Positions 44,301-51,999 of a stretch of DNA of 64,000 bases are shown here, piece by piece (within the stretch, counting starts at the first letter, position 1; each line of letters starts with the position of its first letter). The position numbers were made by a program, and so were the translations under genes. The notes beneath the pieces were generated by a model. It was not told where the DNA came from, made no database searches, and saw only the letters and a list, made by a program, of their open reading frames with translations. The stretch is from Candidatus Saccharimonadota bacterium (GTDB lineage: Bacteria; Patescibacteriota; Saccharimonadia; Saccharimonadales; Saccharimonadaceae), in the NCBI GenBank assembly GCA_017433855.1, contig JAFRGM010000003.1:1-64000 (forward strand). The letters are read 5' to 3'.

Positions 44301-45860
44301 AGTACCGCCCCCACCGTTATTACTAAACAACTGTGGTTCAATCGCAAGATTTGGCTTTACTGTATTATTGTATAGTCCCTCTGCCGCACCACTCAACATC
44401 TTCATAATCGGACAAAGCACCCAACCCAGCGAACCAGCCGCATCCTTACAGCTCGTCTCATCAAGCTCATCCGCAGAGCCGTCCATAGCGTCTTCATCAA
44501 TGATCTGATTTGGCACCACTTCGTCAATTTGATCAAGTATCGCACTAATATCTGTCTCGTTCATCCGCTCCACTATCCAATCAAGCGACAAATTAGAACT
44601 ATCAAAAACCGCCAAGTAACCCAACCCACCCACTTTAGTTGCTCCAGTATAGAGTTGCTTATTTGTTTCACTCACATAGCAAGAATCATCCACTGCGCCG
44701 TTTCTTTTTACTCTCACTTTTTTCCAATTACTACCGCTAAACAAGGCTTCTTCGCCACACGCAAACCGTACATAACTACCATTACCAATATATCTAGTAT
44801 AGACGTTAAAGACGTCCGCATCAGTTAAACCTCTGTTCGTTACTCCAGTTAAACCCGTCATCATCTGATCTTCGCTGCTATGCTCAAACTGAGTGTTCAT
44901 CGCCAACACACTGTCAGCCTCAGTATCGGTCGTCTCATTCAGTGTTATTGAGAGCCCACCATTAGCATTAATAATGAACGGTTGATTTACATAATCATCT
45001 ATTACGTCCGTTATTTGTTTAGTTAATTCTTCCCACGTACACGCTCCATTGCCACAATTCGCTGATATCAACGCCGTTCCATTATTACCAAACGAACTGG
45101 CTCCGCTTCGTAGGCTTAGCTGTAGCCTATTATTATCATAAGCACTTACTGCTATAACTACACCTTGTTCACCGGCATTTCCAGTCACTGCAAATGGCCC
45201 CCGTGGCGATTCCAAGTCCACCTTACCATCTTCCGTCAAATTCACACAGACATTATTGGAATGGTATTCTATTGCATCACCATTCGCATTCACATAAGCA
45301 GTACTTTTATACGCGATATCAAAGCATCGCTGCTCCGTTGCCGCTACCTGCTCATACCCAAGATTATTGAGCAGCCTCACTGCATTAGTATAATCTGGCG
45401 TCATGCCAGACCCCTGTGCCACCCAACTCGTATAATAATTTCCTATATTGATAAGTCCTGTCCAATTGTCGTTCCCCAAAATCAAATCTCGACAAGTAAT
45501 GCTCGGACTCGCCTCGGCTGTCCCATTAAACACCGTATTTGGCATCGGCACCGTCATATTTACATCGGAAAACAATGCGTCAAGCTTGCTCGCCGTATCG
45601 GACGAACTCACTATTGCATCCTCCAAAAAAACCGTCTCGCGCAGTGCACCAAAACAGCTTCTTGCATTATTTGCTACTATTTTGTCTAAAGTTGCGTCGG
45701 CGCCAACCCTATAAGTATAAGCCGAAACTTCCGTACTAATCCCTAGACAACTCAGCGCCCATATAATTATTCCCAACAAAATCCCCCAGCGCCTTTTCAC
45801 GCCACCGTCAACTTTCTTAGCCTGCGAGCTAACCTCAGAATCATTGTATGACGGATTCAT
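41385..45860 (-). CDS. Giant TrbL/VirB6-like membrane protein, putative type IV secretion component
   Basis: 1491 residues. After a signal/anchor helix (about 27-46) comes a ~450-residue outside domain with several Cys, then about 7-8 transmembrane helices (about 530-770) containing YGIDNYGIKRLLPKIILVA, similar to VirB6/TrbL-like proteins common in CPR. Next is a long basic, Ala/Arg-rich helical region (about 780-1000), a helical domain, a Gly/Pro/Ser-rich linker (NPTGNAPSGG-like) and a final helical tail. Probably part of a secretion or attachment channel. The -10 at 45867-45872 is 6 nt from ATG. Confidence 0.82.
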   Translation of the reverse strand: MNPSYNDSEVSSQAKKVDGGVKRRWGILLGIIIWALSCLGISTEVSAYTYRVGADATLDKIVANNARSCFGALRETVFLEDAIVSSSDTASKLDALFSDVNMTVPMPNTVFNGTAEASPSITCRDLILGNDNWTGLINIGNYYTSWVAQGSGMTPDYTNAVRLLNNLGYEQVAATEQRCFDIAYKSTAYVNANGDAIEYHSNNVCVNLTEDGKVDLESPRGPFAVTGNAGEQGVVIAVSAYDNNRLQLSLRSGASSFGNNGTALISANCGNGACTWEELTKQITDVIDDYVNQPFIINANGGLSITLNETTDTEADSVLAMNTQFEHSSEDQMMTGLTGVTNRGLTDADVFNVYTRYIGNGSYVRFACGEEALFSGSNWKKVRVKRNGAVDDSCYVSETNKQLYTGATKVGGLGYLAVFDSSNLSLDWIVERMNETDISAILDQIDEVVPNQIIDEDAMDGSADELDETSCKDAAGSLGWVLCPIMKMLSGAAEGLYNNTVKPNLAIEPQLFSNNGGGGTKQGWDIFQGIANVLLIVLFLLVIISQLTGYGIDNYGIKRLLPKIILVAILMNLSYYICLILVDVSNIAGNGLQSLFENLPVNEIDSSFNLGSSVGSTLTTVALAGGLGWVASAAGVFSVATLLALLPTLLSVVIGIFFLFIILSARQAAVVVMVVISPLAFACYLLPNTKKMFDKWVKVMEALLVVYPICGLLVAGGDYVSRLLLSTGFANNNFASGIAAMLVGIVPIFFIPMMLRSSMAGLGNLGTRISNFGNRLGSGAAGGLRRSEAFQMAQQKAAERRNMRLSGMRWNSETNAWEQDTSWRGKMRNNLAGSKFGRATGLDRLQGRRRMQAEMARNTAENERDNSRLDVVNAQRARDDAAQDARLGEARAYEEVRKSRTAAAARRARDNEQEAARQDARGRLATQEGRAAEMARVARADFSFERDTAGNNVMEQRARANAGAPKLSVDTLNAMARNTVEMTNAQQRVGVAEINRELADARALASFKAQELRNSADMYGTYTNAQLMAAAGFTQGADGKMQLNAQNVSEMLRQKGGAQRFIALTQAMTSKGLENDMYSVMMNNDVAKALASNPEADMDVRSAFASSPEKLAKAWGKKGAGLSMLKFMTEMETVRDDNGQPLMRDGKEVKMTRLQQYMQGKGAAEFFNGITDKTIGQIAKIQKNTDFNMISTPDLMQGLTMVKEQSAVDAMVDMIKKRGDLSISSDQLTKVVPSVIAGLETTDEGRAALVSASDDLIGDKDRMNKIDKESRKIIDDLRKKAGRKVLVWGNNSNNGGGNNPNNPGDGSPSDGNPTGNAPSGGGSGGTPTGSAPTGSAPTGGAPVGGGGGTTFDSTVPPLGAVPTQDMGQPIFSNSQSVPNMFKNVDADVLLTGVSRVRGTGLPQFNEALLSKPQLNITGDQLAQMDASTINALVNSANPAHQTALIKASDQLINNPTLLAQFKARNPDAVRQINTLRAGGIDPTHVGPRRTL

Positions 45861-45866
45861 ACAACC

Positions 45867-45872
45867 ATTATA
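45867..45872 (-). promoter_or_regulatory. Extended -10 of the TrbL-like gene
   Basis: TGATATAAT on the minus strand, 6 nt before ATG. Confidence 0.62.
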
Positions 45873-45905
45873 TCATAAGCATCATCAAAAAGTTAAAATA
45901 TCACC

Positions 45906-45939
45906 AAAAAACGAGCTGGCGTAAATACCAGCTCGTTTT
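45906..45939 (-). terminator. Terminator of the DUF11 surface-protein gene
   Basis: AAACGAGCTGG / CCAGCTCGTTT with T-runs on both sides, about 25 bp after the stop codon. Confidence 0.88.
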
Positions 45940-45963
45940 CTTGACCCACCGTGAAGCGGTCAA

Positions 45964-47196
45964 CTATTTCATTAACTTTTTGCGACTAGCGATAAAATAT
46001 CCACCTGCAGTTACCAAGCTACCTGCACCTAGTGCCACGCCCGCTACTTCTGCTGGACCAGTATTTTCGATCCTATCAGTAGTTTCTTCGGTCTTTGATT
46101 TACAGTTTTCAGTCTGCTTCACCATCACAGATGCATCATCTTTGCCGGTTACCGTTGAGTTTACCGTTACGTTTGCCCAGTTTACTAACTGATTATTGCC
46201 ACAAGCCAAAGTCTTATTTACAACTTTAGCCTTAAAGCGTACAAACGCGTTGCCAGTTGGTACATAGCTACCGATATTAATACCAGAAGTTGTTACCGTA
46301 TCCTGGTCAACCTTCAAACCACTTTGGAAAACTGAGTTGTAAAGAATAGTAGAACCTTTCACGTACTCCATATTAGTTGGCAAAATATCGCGAATCATCA
46401 CGTTGTCAACTTGTTTGTCAGTCAAGTTCTTATATTCAATCTGATATTCTACTTCGTCGCCAACTTTTGCGTTTACCGACTCTACGAATTCATCGTGAGT
46501 ACCGGCCATCCGCACCGTCTTAGACAATTTAGAAGTGACAGATTTATGGATTTTAAGTTCAATCGTTACTTCACCATCATAGTTGTAGCAACCTGGTACT
46601 TCGCCGTCCATTGTAGTGTAACCAAGCTGAGCGCCGCTAGATACTACTACTTCGTCAGGTAGGTTAAAGGTACCCTGAGTATTAGTATATTTAGCAGAAC
46701 CTAGTACGTACTCTACATAAAAGTTATCGTCAGAAGTCAATTTAACTTCATCCCAATAACGATTTGGCGTAGCATTGTTTGCCGAAATGTAACCAATAAT
46801 GGTTTGGGTTTTACTTACCGTAGTTGGTAGCGAAATGTTCGCTTTCACACCCTTTGCAATTGCATTGGTGCCAAGCGGACTGTTATTATGTACGTAGACA
46901 CTAATTTTGATAGTATCACCGTCTTTTACATTAATTTCATCGGAGTTCCAAACCGTAGTATTTGAAGCCGCATTCTTAGCGCTCACAAAATTACGCTCGT
47001 CACCGATTTTACCATTGGTAATAGAGTTAAACGTAATGGTGTCACCCAACACACCAGCATTAATCTGCTCAAGTGTATAGGTGTTACGACCATTCGCAGA
47101 ATCACCCCAAGCCAAAACCTTAGCCGGAGCAAATGATGCGCCCGCCACAATCAACGCGGCAGTTGCACCAAGAATAGTTTTATAAACTTTATTCAT
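45964..47196 (-). CDS. DUF11-domain surface protein with C-terminal anchor
   Basis: About 410 residues. Signal peptide (AALIVAGASFAPAKVLA, cleaved near residue 30), beta-rich domains, and a DUF11 repeat at about 240-370 (VGDEVEYQIEYKNLTDKQVDNVMIRDILP). The C-terminus reads ENTGPAEVAG, a hydrophobic helix, then RKKLMK, like a sortase-type wall signal with a degenerate motif. The start is 47196 (MNKVYK), which has AAAGGA upstream; the longer frame to 47235 lacks one. Confidence 0.82.
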   Translation of the reverse strand: MNKVYKTILGATAALIVAGASFAPAKVLAWGDSANGRNTYTLEQINAGVLGDTITFNSITNGKIGDERNFVSAKNAASNTTVWNSDEINVKDGDTIKISVYVHNNSPLGTNAIAKGVKANISLPTTVSKTQTIIGYISANNATPNRYWDEVKLTSDDNFYVEYVLGSAKYTNTQGTFNLPDEVVVSSGAQLGYTTMDGEVPGCYNYDGEVTIELKIHKSVTSKLSKTVRMAGTHDEFVESVNAKVGDEVEYQIEYKNLTDKQVDNVMIRDILPTNMEYVKGSTILYNSVFQSGLKVDQDTVTTSGINIGSYVPTGNAFVRFKAKVVNKTLACGNNQLVNWANVTVNSTVTGKDDASVMVKQTENCKSKTEETTDRIENTGPAEVAGVALGAGSLVTAGGYFIASRKKLMK

Positions 47197-47319
47197 AGTA
47201 TTCCTTTCATAAATTAATAATTGATTGCAACTCAAATTAACATTCCATCGCTAGCCGAATTGTTAATTTGCGTCCACAACCGAATCGTCTCAACCTTCAA
47301 TGTCTTGTTTTTTGGGTGT

Positions 47320-47343
47320 CCCGGCGGTTTTTAAGCCGCCGGG
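47320..47343. repeat. Strong GC hairpin downstream of the 47378 gene
   Basis: CCCGGCGG / CCGCCGGG with an 8-nt A/T-rich loop. No T-run follows on the minus strand, so it may be an RNA 3'-end stabiliser rather than a classical terminator. Confidence 0.55.
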
Positions 47344-47377
47344 CTCTTTGCTAAGGTACATACACCCGTCTATGTCA

Positions 47378-49444
47378 TCAGAGTGGAGGTCCCCCCCAGG
47401 ACTCTTCCGCTCCGCCGGCTTTGTTAGAAGTCGTATTTTTAACACCGGTATCCTGTACAGATCCGGTGACTTCCCCTGACACTTTTGAGGCGGTGTCAGT
47501 TCCGCCATGACCGGTACCGGCAACAGCATTGCCGTCCACTGTGTCGCCATCGGACGTCGGCGTCGTAACGATATTCTGTTCACCCACGTCACGGGTAATC
47601 TTGTTCGTTTTCGTCAAGCTATCCGTCTCTTTTGTGAGATCGCGGATAGTTTTATCGAACTCCGAATTCGCCGAGATTTCCGCCGTGGAATGTCCCGTGG
47701 TGCTCCCCGTAAACGGGTCGTTGTTAATTGTGGGGTTATCATTTACATGAGTGATCCCCTCTTTAACATTTTTTGGGTCATTTCCACTTTTGCCGCCAGT
47801 CGAACCGCCAGTAGACTTGCCGCCAGTCGAACCGCCATTCCCGCCAGTCGAACCGCCATTCCCGCCAGTCGAAGCCCGCGGGTTAGCTTTCGGCGTTACA
47901 CCGAGCTTCTTAGCCATGTTCGTCGGCTGGCCACCACAGTCGTCACGGAACAGCATCGTAACCACCGTGTCACCATTCTTAATACGGTTTTTCACTACGA
48001 AAACCACTCCGCTGTGATTGAGCGACGTCATGACGGTTACGTTCGGAATACCGTCCACAGTATGACCGGCCATAAACATCTGGTCATCCAGGCCAGACGC
48101 ATAGTATTCCAGGTACACCTCGTCGCCATCCTCAACGGCCCCGACAAAAGCTGCGAGCGTGGCATAATAACCTTCCTGGTCATAGCACCACTCGTCAACC
48201 TTGCCGTTAATGAGTTCCATCCGAGCATCCGGGTGATCCTTCAGCTCAGTGGAAAACTGACCAAGGTAGTCGGACCCCATATAGGCATCCCATGTCGCCA
48301 TCCAAGAGGCTCCAAGCGCCGGATCCTTCCCCATGCGCTCCACTACCTTCGCCAGGTACTCCTCGGTGGTTACGAGCTTGATGAGCTCCTTCGGCTCCTT
48401 GGCGATGTCCGTCATCCGAATTTCGCCGGCCTGAACCTTCTCCAACAGGATCTGGTCCAGGATGGAGGTGCCGAAGTTATCGTCATCTTCCTCGATATCG
48501 TTCTGCTCGACTACCTCATGGTAGAAAAACACATCCCACATCTCGGGCGCCGGCTCTTCCGTCGCCTCAATCTGGGTAGTCTCCACCACTTCGGCTACAG
48601 CCGCCACTTCTTCCTCTACTGCTTCCACCCGGCTGGTGAGTTTCTTGATCTCAGCTAAAATTTGCTGAAGAATTTCCGTAAGCGTCGGCGTCTCGGCCTG
48701 GATGTCTTCGGTCCTCTCGGTAGCCGGCGCCTTCTTGGCACTGCCAAAAATCGCCGTAGCCCACTGAGAAACCCAGCGCTCCTCGTCGGTCTTAGTGGCC
48801 TTTTCGGACCCAACCGACTCAGTAGACGACGCGGTATTAACCGGTGTAGCTTCCGCCACGGGCGTTCTCACGGCACCAATCAGCACCAAGAGAAACAGGA
48901 TTCCGGCTATCGCCGCCACAATAATACCACTTATACGGTATTTCTTGTGCGACTCGCCATTCTTCTTACGCCGCTCTGCATGATAGAAGAGCAACACCGT
49001 GCCCATGTATCCTAGGAAGGCGATAAACGCCAACCAATTGGAGTACCGAACAATACCGGTCAACACTGGGATATCCACCAGGTTAGCCAGGCTTCCTGCC
49101 GGACCACCCGCCACCAAGGCGAACATGAGGTCAAGGAGAGCAAACGAAATTGCCTCTTTCCACTCTGTTCCGCCGGTTTTTTTGTTTCCCCACCAGATAA
49201 AAAGACCAACAAACGCCGTGGCCATCACTCCGTAGAGGAACAAACACCACCAGGTGTCCTCGAGGATGGACGCCAGAAAGCTCACCAGCGCCACCGCAAG
49301 CGCCACGCCGCCACCTTCAATCAGCAGCCGCTTGGCAATCTTGCCATCCTTTTTGAACCACTTGGTCCCCTCAAGCTGCATGCTCGCAGCATTGATAAGG
49401 AGGAATACTGTCACAAAAACAACAATCGATGACAACAATTTCAT
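47378..49444 (-). CDS. Polytopic membrane protein with coiled coil and Gly/Ser/Thr repeat tail
   Basis: 688 residues, unrecognised. About six transmembrane helices lie in residues 5-205. They are followed by an acidic coiled coil (ILQQILAEIKKLTSRVEAVEEE), a globular outside domain (about 300-510) with two Cys pairs, repeats of STGGNGG/STGGKS type (about 520-550), and a hydrophilic tail. Codons are GC-rich and C-ending (ATC, CTC, ACC), unlike nearby minus-strand genes, a sign of acquisition. The start at 49444 (MKLLSS) has GGAAGGTGG upstream. Confidence 0.78.
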   Translation of the reverse strand: MKLLSSIVVFVTVFLLINAASMQLEGTKWFKKDGKIAKRLLIEGGGVALAVALVSFLASILEDTWWCLFLYGVMATAFVGLFIWWGNKKTGGTEWKEAISFALLDLMFALVAGGPAGSLANLVDIPVLTGIVRYSNWLAFIAFLGYMGTVLLFYHAERRKKNGESHKKYRISGIIVAAIAGILFLLVLIGAVRTPVAEATPVNTASSTESVGSEKATKTDEERWVSQWATAIFGSAKKAPATERTEDIQAETPTLTEILQQILAEIKKLTSRVEAVEEEVAAVAEVVETTQIEATEEPAPEMWDVFFYHEVVEQNDIEEDDDNFGTSILDQILLEKVQAGEIRMTDIAKEPKELIKLVTTEEYLAKVVERMGKDPALGASWMATWDAYMGSDYLGQFSTELKDHPDARMELINGKVDEWCYDQEGYYATLAAFVGAVEDGDEVYLEYYASGLDDQMFMAGHTVDGIPNVTVMTSLNHSGVVFVVKNRIKNGDTVVTMLFRDDCGGQPTNMAKKLGVTPKANPRASTGGNGGSTGGNGGSTGGKSTGGSTGGKSGNDPKNVKEGITHVNDNPTINNDPFTGSTTGHSTAEISANSEFDKTIRDLTKETDSLTKTNKITRDVGEQNIVTTPTSDGDTVDGNAVAGTGHGGTDTASKVSGEVTGSVQDTGVKNTTSNKAGGAEESWGGPPL

Positions 49445-49603
49445 TTTTGCCACCTTCCTTTCATAATATTCGGGGGCCAAGCCCCCATTTTTTTGGGGGG
49501 GATTGACATAGACTTTATTTTAACAGGTCTCATTGAAACCTGAGATGATTCGGTTGTTAATGGTCTTCGTTGTCTTACCAACTATAAAACTCAGACTACT
49601 TTC
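49445..49603 (-). promoter_or_regulatory. Structured 5' leader with mutually exclusive G/C hairpins
   Basis: The ~155-nt leader of the 47378 gene contains CAGGTTTC/GAGACCTG (49524-49541). Closer to the start, C7 (49494-49500), G5 (49481-49485) and C5 (49471-49475) follow in order. The G-run can pair with either C-run, and the second pairing lies about 20 nt before the Shine-Dalgarno. Confidence 0.5.
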
Positions 49604-49632
49604 ATTATAGCACACATACTCAATTTTGTCAA
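49604..49632 (-). promoter_or_regulatory. Consensus promoter of the 47378 gene
   Basis: Minus strand TTGACA (49632-49627), 17-bp spacer ending TGTGC, then TATAAT (49609-49604). Confidence 0.8.
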
Positions 49633-49691
49633 TAGCATTACCATAATATTGCGCTTATGGCTAAAACATAGAATAAATATCTCCGGCCATA

Positions 49692-49718
49692 GAAAAACCC
49701 AGCGTTGCCGCTGGGCCT
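49692..49718 (-). terminator. Terminator of the 49746 gene
   Basis: CCCAGCG / CGCTGGG with 4-nt loop and TTTTT on the minus strand. Confidence 0.88.
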
Positions 49719-49745
49719 TTCTAAGGTGCGGGGGAGAAAGGGGGA

Positions 49746-50219
49746 TTAAGTGGCGGCGGAATTGCCGTCACTGGGGGAAAGCGATATCTCTTTGTAGGTA
49801 CCGTCTTGCTGCGGTACCACAAACGCCAGGCGGACCTTGTCCAGATCCGCCAGAGTCGAGCGCATCTGCGCTTCCACACGCGTCTTTGCGTACTCGGTTT
49901 TGCCATTCTGGATATAAGCGTACATCCGGACAAATTCGTCATCGTCCGGATCCGGGGTTAAAGCGGTGTCTGCCTTGACCAGGACGCCCTTTGCCTCATC
50001 GGCCAAGGACTCCAGGTTGGACGCAAATGCGAAAAGCTGCGCCCTAACCTCTGCGGTGATAATCGGCACGCCGTCCGTGCCGAACTTCTTTGTGTACTGC
50101 TCGATATGCTCGAGTAAGCACTTACGCGCCTGCTCTTTGTCTTCCAGCCCCCAGTTGAAGGGGTTGGACGGATCCACTGCAGCACGCGCCGCCACCGCGT
50201 CATAATCTTTCCTACTCAT
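49746..50219 (-). CDS. Hypothetical helical protein, compositionally foreign
   Basis: 157 residues, soluble and mainly helical (EVRAQLFAFASNLESLADEA), no recognised family, acidic DPDDDEF loop near residue 92. The start at 50219 (MSRKDY) is set by AAGGAGG 9 nt upstream, not the longer frame to 50318 that runs through the promoter. C- and G-ending codons differ from the core minus-strand genes. A consensus promoter lies upstream and a terminator downstream, so it is a self-contained unit. Confidence 0.72.
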   Translation of the reverse strand: MSRKDYDAVAARAAVDPSNPFNWGLEDKEQARKCLLEHIEQYTKKFGTDGVPIITAEVRAQLFAFASNLESLADEAKGVLVKADTALTPDPDDDEFVRMYAYIQNGKTEYAKTRVEAQMRSTLADLDKVRLAFVVPQQDGTYKEISLSPSDGNSAAT

Positions 50220-50277
50220 AAAATAATCCTCCTTGTAAAAAATCAGTTTTGAGTCCCCAAACTCCCAACCTATCCCC

Positions 50278-50306
50278 ATTATAGCACACTTTTCTAAAAA
50301 TGTCAA
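50278..50306 (-). promoter_or_regulatory. Consensus promoter of the 49746 gene
   Basis: Minus strand TTGACA (50306-50301), 17-bp spacer ending GTGTGC, TATAAT (50283-50278). Confidence 0.8.
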
Positions 50307-50363
50307 TAGTAAAACCACATTTATCTATAATCCGAAACTATTGTCATTTCTCTTCATCTAGTG

Positions 50364-50369
50364 TATAAT
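50364..50369 (+). promoter_or_regulatory. -10 of the tRNA-His/tRNA-Gly pair
   Basis: TATAAT 16 nt before tRNA-His. Confidence 0.5.
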
Positions 50370-50385
50370 AATACTGCAAGTCCAT

Positions 50386-50463
50386 GGTGGGATTAGCTCA
50401 GATGGTTAGAGCGTCTGTTTGTGGTCCAGAAGGTCGTCGGTTCGATCCCGATATCCCACCCCA
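50386..50463 (+). tRNA. tRNA-His (anticodon GTG)
   Basis: 78 nt with CCA. It carries the extra G-1 opposite C73 typical of tRNA-His (GGTGGGAT / ATCCCACC). Anticodon loop TTGTGGT; the last stem pair is a T-C mismatch. Confidence 0.93.
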
Positions 50464-50478
50464 GTATGACTTGCCGCT

Positions 50479-50553
50479 GCGGGTATAGTACAGCGGCTAG
50501 TATATCAGTTTTCCAAACTGAGGATTGGAGTTCGACCCTCCATACCCGCACCA
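50479..50553 (+). tRNA. tRNA-Gly (anticodon TCC)
   Basis: 75 nt with CCA. Acceptor GCGGGTA/TACCCGC, anticodon stem TCAGT/ACTGA with loop TTTCCAA, T-arm GGAG TTCGACC CTCC. Confidence 0.94.
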
Positions 50554-50560
50554 GTAAATT

Positions 50561-50590
50561 AAACCCCTCAAGGGTTTATTTTTATTTTGG
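50561..50590 (+). terminator. Terminator of the tRNA-His/Gly unit
   Basis: AAACCC-CTCA-GGGTTT style stem followed by ATTTTTATTTT; it overlaps the stop of the convergent gene. Confidence 0.78.
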
Positions 50591-51202
50591 CAACAACAAA
50601 AACGCCACTGTTCCTGCCGCCGCCCCAAGAATAATCGTAATGATAATCGTCACAATTAGCCCCACGCGCGAATCTTTTTCTGGCTTTTCAATAATCGTCA
50701 CCGTGCCCTTTGGTTCCTCTTTTGGTACCACCGCCTGACGCACCGGATAAGCATTTCTAGACAGGGGGCGTTTTTCAACCTTTTCAGTGTTCACGAACGG
50801 ACGCCTTGGAATCTGCATTTTCTCTTTGGCCACCTGCTTGCGTGCTTTTTCTATGGTTTCTTTCTCTAGAGCCGCATTTTTTGCCTTACTGGCCTTCACC
50901 TTACCAAGCATCGTCATCCGCGCACCAACCTTCTTAGACTTCGCCTGCTTCACTACCTCGCGCTTCTCACTTAGTGGTCGTTTCTCCACCTTGGTTTTTA
51001 CAAACTTATCAGAATAATCTTCGATTTCGCCCAGCCTCAGCCCTCTTTCATCCGACTCTCTCTCCTCAAAAATCTCCGACATCTCAAACTCAACCGCCGG
51101 CTCCTCCACTGGAGCCTCTATCTTGGCTGGCTTTCTTTTAGCGACTTTTACATTTTTTATATCAGTCGTCTTCGGGACAAAATCGATGTATTTCTTATTC
51201 AT
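50582..51202 (-). CDS. Tail-anchored basic protein of unknown function
   Basis: 206 residues, highly charged and Lys-rich, probably largely disordered, with a single C-terminal transmembrane helix (about 182-204, VGLIVTIIITIILGAAAG). A motif VEKRPLS occurs twice (about residues 72 and 142), suggesting an internal duplication or docking site. The start overlaps the tpiA stop (ATGA). Function unknown. Confidence 0.75.
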   Translation of the reverse strand: MNKKYIDFVPKTTDIKNVKVAKRKPAKIEAPVEEPAVEFEMSEIFEERESDERGLRLGEIEDYSDKFVKTKVEKRPLSEKREVVKQAKSKKVGARMTMLGKVKASKAKNAALEKETIEKARKQVAKEKMQIPRRPFVNTEKVEKRPLSRNAYPVRQAVVPKEEPKGTVTIIEKPEKDSRVGLIVTIIITIILGAAAGTVAFLLLPK

Positions 51203-51969
51203 GACCGCACTCTTTTAGCTATCTCGATTATATCAATAAATTCGCTAAGTATCAAGGAGGAACCCCCCATTAAAACCCCATTTATGCCAGGCACAGTTAA
51301 ATACGCGCCCGCATTAGATGGATTTACGCTTCCGCCAAACAGCACCGGCACTGCCTCTGCCACCTTCTTATCATATAATTCACCCAGCGTTTCCCGAATA
51401 ATTTTCACAGCATCCGCTACGTCATCTGGCGCCGCCAATTTGGCCCCCTTAACCGACGAAATCGCCCACACCGGCTCATACGCCAATATCACCTTGTCGG
51501 CATCTTCTATCGCGATATTCCTTAAACCACTCATTATCTGATCGCGCAATTTGTCACGCGTCTCTCCAAATGTTCGCTCACTCTCAGTTTCACCAATACA
51601 CAGAATCGGCGTGATTTTGTTTCGTACCGCCGCCTCTACTTTCTTTCCAATCATTTTTTCATCTTCACCAAAAATATAGCGCCGTTCAGAATGGCCAATC
51701 AGCACGTAATCCACTAGTCCTCTCAATTGGTTAAACGAAGTCTCGCCCGTATAGGCACCATAATCACAGTAAAAAGCATTCTGTGCCGAAAGTTTCATCT
51801 TATGTCTATCAATCTGCAACGACAAAGGCTGCAACGCAATCAACGGTGGCGCCACCACCACTTCAACATCCCGATAATTCGGCAATTTTTTCTGAATTTT
51901 GTGAAGATAAATCGAAGCCTCGCCGATATTAAAGTTTAACTTCCAATTGCCCACGACATAAGTTTTCAT
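51199..51969 (-). CDS. tpiA: Triosephosphate isomerase
   Basis: 256 residues, TIM barrel. Catalytic Lys10 (NWKLN), His in GHSERR, Glu in AYEPVWAIS, and the phosphate loop GGSVNPSNAG and GVLMGGSS. Interconverts DHAP and glyceraldehyde-3-P. The -10 is 6 nt from ATG, inside a palindrome shared with the divergent HAD gene. Confidence 0.97.
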   Translation of the reverse strand: MKTYVVGNWKLNFNIGEASIYLHKIQKKLPNYRDVEVVVAPPLIALQPLSLQIDRHKMKLSAQNAFYCDYGAYTGETSFNQLRGLVDYVLIGHSERRYIFGEDEKMIGKKVEAAVRNKITPILCIGETESERTFGETRDKLRDQIMSGLRNIAIEDADKVILAYEPVWAISSVKGAKLAAPDDVADAVKIIRETLGELYDKKVAEAVPVLFGGSVNPSNAGAYLTVPGINGVLMGGSSLILSEFIDIIEIAKRVRS

Positions 51970-51975
51970 AATACC

Positions 51976-51993
51976 ATTATAACATGTTATAAT
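51976..51993. promoter_or_regulatory. 18-bp palindromic divergent promoter of tpiA and HAD gene
   Basis: A perfect palindrome from 51976 to 51993 provides TGTTATAAT on both strands. Each -10 is exactly 6 nt from its own ATG (51969 minus, 52000 plus). Confidence 0.75.
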
Positions 51994-51999
51994 GTAATC

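Noticed and set aside
47290-47592. 100-codon minus-strand frame
   Set aside because: It overlaps the end of the 47378 gene in another frame and runs through the strong GC hairpin; no start signal.
47818-47876. Short tandem repeats that could suggest a CRISPR or minisatellite
   Set aside because: They are in-frame codons for Ser-Thr-Gly-Gly-Asn/Lys repeats in the 47378 gene; there are no spacers.
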